Assembly (NCBI RefSeq): GCF_947623445.1
Contig: NC_135241.1
Span: forward strand, 8,000,501 to 8,064,500
DNA length: 64,000 nt
Source of the DNA: Clavelina lepadiformis
Taxonomy: Eukaryota > Chordata > Ascidiacea > Aplousobranchia > Clavelinidae
Direction of reading: 5' to 3'
Within the stretch, counting starts at the first letter, position 1. Each line of letters begins with the position of its first letter. The notes under the pieces were generated by a model. It saw only the letters and a list, made by a program, of their open reading frames with translations. It searched no databases and was not told the origin of the DNA. Both the position numbers and the translations under genes were made by a program. Shown here piece by piece: positions 55,506 through 64,000 of this stretch.

Positions 55506-57650
55506 ATATTAAGAGGTTATCATGATGGTTGCTTACGCTGATGAAATTCTCAGAATTCTTATTCTCACTCCTTTGAGTTTCGTCATTGGGCGGGAAGCTG
55601 GATTAGTTATTTACTAAACTGCTGCACACACTTTTTTTTCAGAAAAAATTGTCATATGGACTTAGTGCGATTTCAAACTCAACACGAACATTCTTCAATT
55701 TTTAACTATAACAACTAGGCTTCTATGAAAGTTACATACCTAATTTACCGAAACTAAACAATGGGTTGTGGCTTATGAGAACGGATAGAAACAGCTTACT
55801 TATACTTTATGTTGATGTGGGAAAGCGATTTTTATATAAACGAAAATCTCCATTTGTAGATGTATATATCTGTGCTAAATTAAATAATCCTATGAGCTTT
55901 ATTCTCTAATACAGCAGTATTTTAGGCCATTGTTCTCATTTCTTAATTGTCCGTTAGTTTTTATCTAATTATTTTGGGTGTACGAAATAAAATAAGTATT
56001 AAATATATTCTTTTTGCATACTTTATATGCCTACAAACAATCAGAATGCGGAAGATTCAAAACTCATTTTTGTTGTTACTGTAGCAGTACCTAAACATAG
56101 AGTAGCCGAGAGCCATTCAAGACCATAGCGTCGGCTCTGCAGTTGCAGTAAATTACACTGTGAAGAAAAGTACCTATAACTCATAAATCATTTCTTGTTA
56201 TAGGCTTCAATCACGGGACTGAAACAATAATTCGCGTAATTTCTATTCCGCGAGTTAAATTCAGGTGATTTATGAGTTGTTATGCAAATTTCACTTCGAC
56301 ATATCTATCTATCGGATACTGTTTATAATTTAACAAGAAATGTTTTTATTTCAATTTTTATAACAAACAATATTTCGCCTTTTCAAATTCGGTATTGTAA
56401 AGTTTCTTTCCGAATGTTACGCAGGGCACGTCACACGTTAGGCCTAACCTAAACAAGTGATAATTACTTATTCGTGTCGAGTCTTTACAACACTGGCTTG
56501 CGTTCCCAAACTTTTATTTTCCTATACTTTTGATGGATTTTTATGGCTATGTCCAAGGCAAGACCAAACTGAACAAGATATTGACACTACACGTCAGTTT
56601 GGCAACAGCAAAGTGCACGTCGACCAAGCTTTCCCAATAAAATCGTCCTTGGGGTATTGAATGCAATGCCCTTGAGCGATGAATAGGTTTAATGAATACG
56701 CAAAGACATCATGAATTAAAGCGATAACGTTTGACATAGTGACTCATGTGTAATTACTCTGGCGACACAGCTATATCCTTAATCTTAGTAAAAATTTGTA
56801 CCATCTTATTAAGCTACGTTCAACTCTTAAGGCGCATGCAGTCCATTTAAACGTTTTCCTTGCTATATGTGCACGATGTAATGACAAACAGGCAAGTTTT
56901 AATGAGTTGGGCGTCAATACCTCCAACTGCCAGGCTATGCAAAATAACTGTTTTAACTTGTTCGCTGACAACGAAAGACCACGTAATGTACACAATGGAA
57001 CGCTCACAATACCTAAGATTACCAATGAAGTAGATTACTAAAACAACAAATTATCATACAAACGCAACTGGAAATAACATCGTAGCCTGGTTACCTAATC
57101 CTAATGCGAGTATATAGAGACATTAACAGACTCTGCTACATTACCATTTGGAATGCATATCCAGTAAGATGTCGCATACATTACAGTACTACTAAATGTA
57201 TAGCTTTGTGATATGCGTTTTTCTACAATGTACTGTGATGATCCTATTAAGATATATTACCTGCATTTAGTCACTTGCCACTGCGTTCTCATCAATTAAA
57301 AATAGCATAATTTTTCTGTTACCGAAAAAGAATCAGTTATACTAGCAGCTATCCACATTCACTGTCTTTATGGATTACACGACTCCGTAGAGGCGTGACT
57401 AAACTTAGCCCAATCTACCATTAGTAATGGCGATGAGCTAATATACGAGTATGTAATACACATTTTTTGTACGCTTGGGTTCGCTTTCGCTGACTAAATG
57501 TTGAAGTTTAGAAGGCGCTATTATGAATTAACTGCATTGGCTACATGTTGCAATATTTTTGTGACGAATGACGGAATAAACGTTTCAAGATGCTCATCAA
57601 AAATTAAACAGTATTATGCATAACGAATGACGGTAAAAAGTTTTAGGGTT
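55506..57650. other. Intergenic DNA, no gene seen
   Basis: AT-rich. The small ORFs at 56.46-57.04 kb overlap on both strands and show no splice-linked or family-like content. Confidence 0.4.
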
Positions 57651-57840
57651 GATTTATTACTGGCTGCCACTATTTCACCAGAAAAAAAATCGTATACGTT
57701 CGAAGCTATTTTTCACAGATCTCTTGCTGACCTAACTGAAATGTTTTAACGCAATACCTTAACCTAAATTTACTTCCAACTAAACCTTAAATAGTTAAAA
57801 TCAGCATTTTGCATAATCATTCTATAAACGATTTGGTTAG
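57651..57840 (-). repeat. Dispersed repeat, copy 2 (inverted copy at 1.93-2.11 kb)
   Basis: Reverse-complement match of 1930-2107, including CAACTAAACCTTAAATAGTT and GGCTGCCACTATTTCACCAG. Colinear over its full length with small indels. Class unknown. Confidence 0.6.
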
Positions 57841-59440
57841 TAACTAACCTTACCACCTATCTTTAACAACGGGCCGCATGAACTACTTGGTGAAGTAGAC
57901 ACTATATGAGTTGTGTGCAACTTCATAGGATACCAATTTTTTTACATGCGCTCCTATAACTGCAGTAAACAGAAAGCTAAACGTGTTCCGTCAAAATTCG
58001 TTGCTGTAAGATAATCCGCTAAAAGCGTCTGGTTATAATTTCATATTTTGAAGGAATAATCAATTGGTATATGGGATAGAACGCATTTTGCCAACGCAAG
58101 CCCGGACAACTATACAGTATTAACCAGTCGTTTAATTTTACGGGACAGACCATAAACTTCTGTGCAGTTTAAATTAATAGGAAAATAGAAGGTTAATCAT
58201 AACTATAGGCTACGATCGCATTGTGCCAAAAAATAAACAAAAAAGATGGTTTCATAGTAAACTAGTTACATATGTAAAAATGAAGAAAAGTTAAGAAAAA
58301 TACGAATCACGGTTAGACTCTCTCCAGTTAGACTATCTTGTAAACCTTGTAATGTCTATGATCAAAGACTAAGAAAAAAATGCAAGTCTCGGTCTACGGC
58401 ATATGCTTTACTAATCTCACCTGTGCCCAAAAAGTTCAATAAACGCCTTTTTAGAAGAAGACTTTCATGGAATTAAGCAAATATCTGTGCCTATACTCAA
58501 GCTTATAGAGATATTTGTTGATGCATTCATTGCCCTGAGGGTCTGTAGGTCGTTCTGCGTATATAGGTCTACAACAAATATGTAGATTTCGAGAAAGCAC
58601 GTACGAAATCCGTTAACATCTTTAAGACAACAGAATAAGTTTTTTCACATCACAGCTTTTACACTGTTGTTTGGCTTCAAAGTTGCATGGTTAATCACGG
58701 ATTATTTATTTTTATTTTTGTGCCACGTAATTCCAGATTAATTAAACTCGAACTGTGACGCTACTAAATTGCAGGTGAAAAAATCAACCTTCAATGTTCA
58801 ACGCACATTCAACACATTAACTTTTACGTTCATATGCACATATTACAAAAATTACTAGAACAAAGTTTTCCAGCATTTGCGTATCCGTAAGTGCACATAA
58901 TGGGAAGACAAGGATAGTTATAAAGACATTCTATAGGAGTCCAAAACTAGAGTAGGCTACGTTGCCACAGCACTGAGAATTACAAAAGCGGTAACGGAGT
59001 AAGTCACTTGGAAAATAAAGTTAAAATGGCTTATTCTGGTAAAGGGTTTGATCGAAATGGATTGAAAATCTATTGTCTATCTAAACTTTTTAAACTATGA
59101 CCATTATGGAAATCTCTTCCTACACACAAGAACTTTCAGTTAAAGCTGCGTTATAAGCTCACGAATTCTGTATATTTGATCTGTATTCTCTCTGAATTCT
59201 GTATCGTATAGTGCAAACACCTACAGTAGGTGACAGTAAAACGTCTCTTTTGCTTGCCATTATGATAGTTACAAATTAACACTTAAAACTTCGGTATGCC
59301 TAAGGTCTCCATACTCGATATCGATCTTCGAGGTAACGAGATTTTAAGGTTATCGTTTCAAGGCAATAAGCACTACTGAGAATGGTGGCTATTTTACAAC
59401 TTTGGGATTAGGTGGAGGTGAGAGAGAGCTATTTAGAAAT
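57841..59440. other. Intergenic DNA, no gene seen
   Basis: No exon, RNA gene or repeat end was supported between the dispersed repeat and the tRNA-like element below the PHTF gene. Confidence 0.4.
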
Positions 59441-59518
59441 CGGTACAGGGTGAGATTCGAACCTAAATCTAACCCAACGATTACCAGGCGAGTACCATAA
59501 CCACTCGGCCTCGCGCCT
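59441..59518 (-). repeat. tRNA-like sequence (SINE head or tRNA pseudogene)
   Basis: On the - strand, GAGGCCGAGTGGTTATGG resembles the A box of Ser/Leu tRNAs, with a D stem GAG...CTC. About 35 bases later, AGGTTCGAATCTCACC matches the pol III B box and T loop (TTCGAAT). No good acceptor stem closes and the anticodon arm pairs poorly, so a functional tRNA is unlikely. Sequence beyond it (CACCTCCACCTAATCCC) may be the body of a tRNA-derived SINE. Confidence 0.5.
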
Positions 59519-59580
59519 AGGACATCACTACAAAATAATTTAATCTCAATGTCACTGGCTTCTGTGACCATTCTTGACGA

Positions 59581-59586
59581 TTTATT
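59581..59586 (-). promoter_or_regulatory. Candidate poly(A) signal of the PHTF gene
   Basis: AATAAA on the - strand about 190 bases past the PHTF stop codon. A second AATAAA lies at 59638-59643. Either could be used. Confidence 0.4.
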
Positions 59587-59775
59587 CCGAAGTTGTAACT
59601 TTTTGAATTCTAATTGCATGTACAACTCTATGAGCTTTTTATTGAATAATTTATACTTTAGAATGATCAAAATACATTATTGCTTCAAAAAAGGTTTAAC
59701 TTTTACACAAAAATTGAGAATCACATTCTACGCAGATGGAAGTCAACGACGCTTCATAAACACACAACCTGTACT

Positions 59776-63252
<3,477 letters not shown>

Positions 63253-64000
63253 CTGCAATGAATACTGTTATGAAGGGGAGTCAAGCAGTAAACGCAAAGT
63301 CCTTAATTTGGAAATCAGTTTAGGTATGGCCAGTTCTAGAACTTACTTAAACAACAAAGATCAATTTTGAATAGCTTAAATAAGTTTTCAAATATGGATG
63401 GAGCAAATTTATTGGTTATCACAACATCCAGTATTTTATTTTATAAGCACAGTTTCTTAGTAACAATGTCTGCAACCAAAAGAGGAACTTAAATTGCCAT
63501 TTTTACACAGATATGACAGATTTTGATAAATTTGATACTAAGGTGGAAGCAAGGTAGAAAACATTCCAATTTTTTTCCATAAACAAAAACTACTCATTGG
63601 ATAATTAAAACTCAATCTGAACAAGAGCTAGCACTATGAAGGTTGAGGAGACTATACAATCAATAAAGCTTTAATTTAGCGAATTTAAAGATAAAATGGT
63701 TATCAAACAATTAATCGAATAAATTTTGTTATTTAAATGACTGAGAATTGAGTGGAAACAAATATCACCAATAACAACTAATTTAAACAATAATGTTCTG
63801 AAAACTAAACTAACAATTGTTATTAAACATCGTGTCACTCTGTCAGTCAAATGTTATTCCCATGTTTTGACCCAAGCAGAACAGTTCGATTTATCAAACA
63901 AAAACCATTACAGAGCTATAGTATTCTTTGGTATGGTATGAATATTCTTTGGTATGGTATAACAGATAGCTTTTGACAAACTGCTAATCGATTTAAACAA
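63253..64000. other. PHTF intron reaching the window edge
   Basis: No exon matching the N-terminal PHTF domain is found, so this is intron. A short direct duplication of TATTCTTTGGTATGGTAT lies at about 63922-63960. Confidence 0.5.

Overview
The window is AT-rich eukaryotic DNA with small GT-AG introns, families shared with vertebrates and many short DNA-transposon derivatives. The KDEL receptor and PHTF read almost like human proteins, and the muscarinic receptor is split by introns. This fits an invertebrate deuterostome. An ascidian-like chordate is plausible, but the sequence alone does not prove it. Almost none of the host genes is visible as one long ORF. I rebuilt them by matching splice sites and reading phase, so exon lists are given per gene.

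Layout from left to right. 0.27-0.71 kb: two sushi (CCP) exons of a partial + strand gene. 2.7-10.7 kb: a complete PRPF40 splicing-factor gene on the - strand (22 coding exons, two WW domains, FF repeats, basic tail). One of its introns holds a decayed Mutator-like transposon with a 9-bp target duplication. 12.8-16.3 kb: a nest of hAT-type miniature elements, a fold-back element and one half of a diverged inverted duplication; the other half is at 22.5-23.4 kb. Between the two halves lies a small unrecognised gene (18.2-20.05 kb, - strand). 24.5-24.8 kb: the 3' end of a LINE. 25.2-26.4 kb: a four-exon PMP22/claudin-type tetraspan gene (- strand). 28.6-31.3 kb: an unrecognised gene of about 850 aa on the + strand. 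32.3-36.1 kb: an unrecognised gene of about 269 aa on the - strand. 43.5-47.5 kb: a complete KDEL receptor gene (+ strand), with an ER-stress-like promoter cluster at 40.1-40.2 kb. 48.9-54.7 kb: a muscarinic acetylcholine receptor gene (- strand), tail to tail with the KDEL receptor. 59.8-63.3 kb: the 3' 13 exons of a PHTF gene (- strand), which continues off the right edge.

The genes form no operon or pathway cluster. Two deal with the ER or ER-linked membranes (KDEL receptor, PHTF), two are other membrane proteins (receptor, tetraspan) and one is a spliceosomal factor. The mobile DNA is mostly non-autonomous hAT-like elements with CAG...CTG ends and 8-bp target duplications that are exact or one to two bases off. 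I found no tRNA gene that looks functional, no rRNA, no CRISPR array and no virus-like element. The most novel content is the three unrecognised multi-exon genes and the datable nest of insertions inside the 13.9-16.3 kb duplicate.
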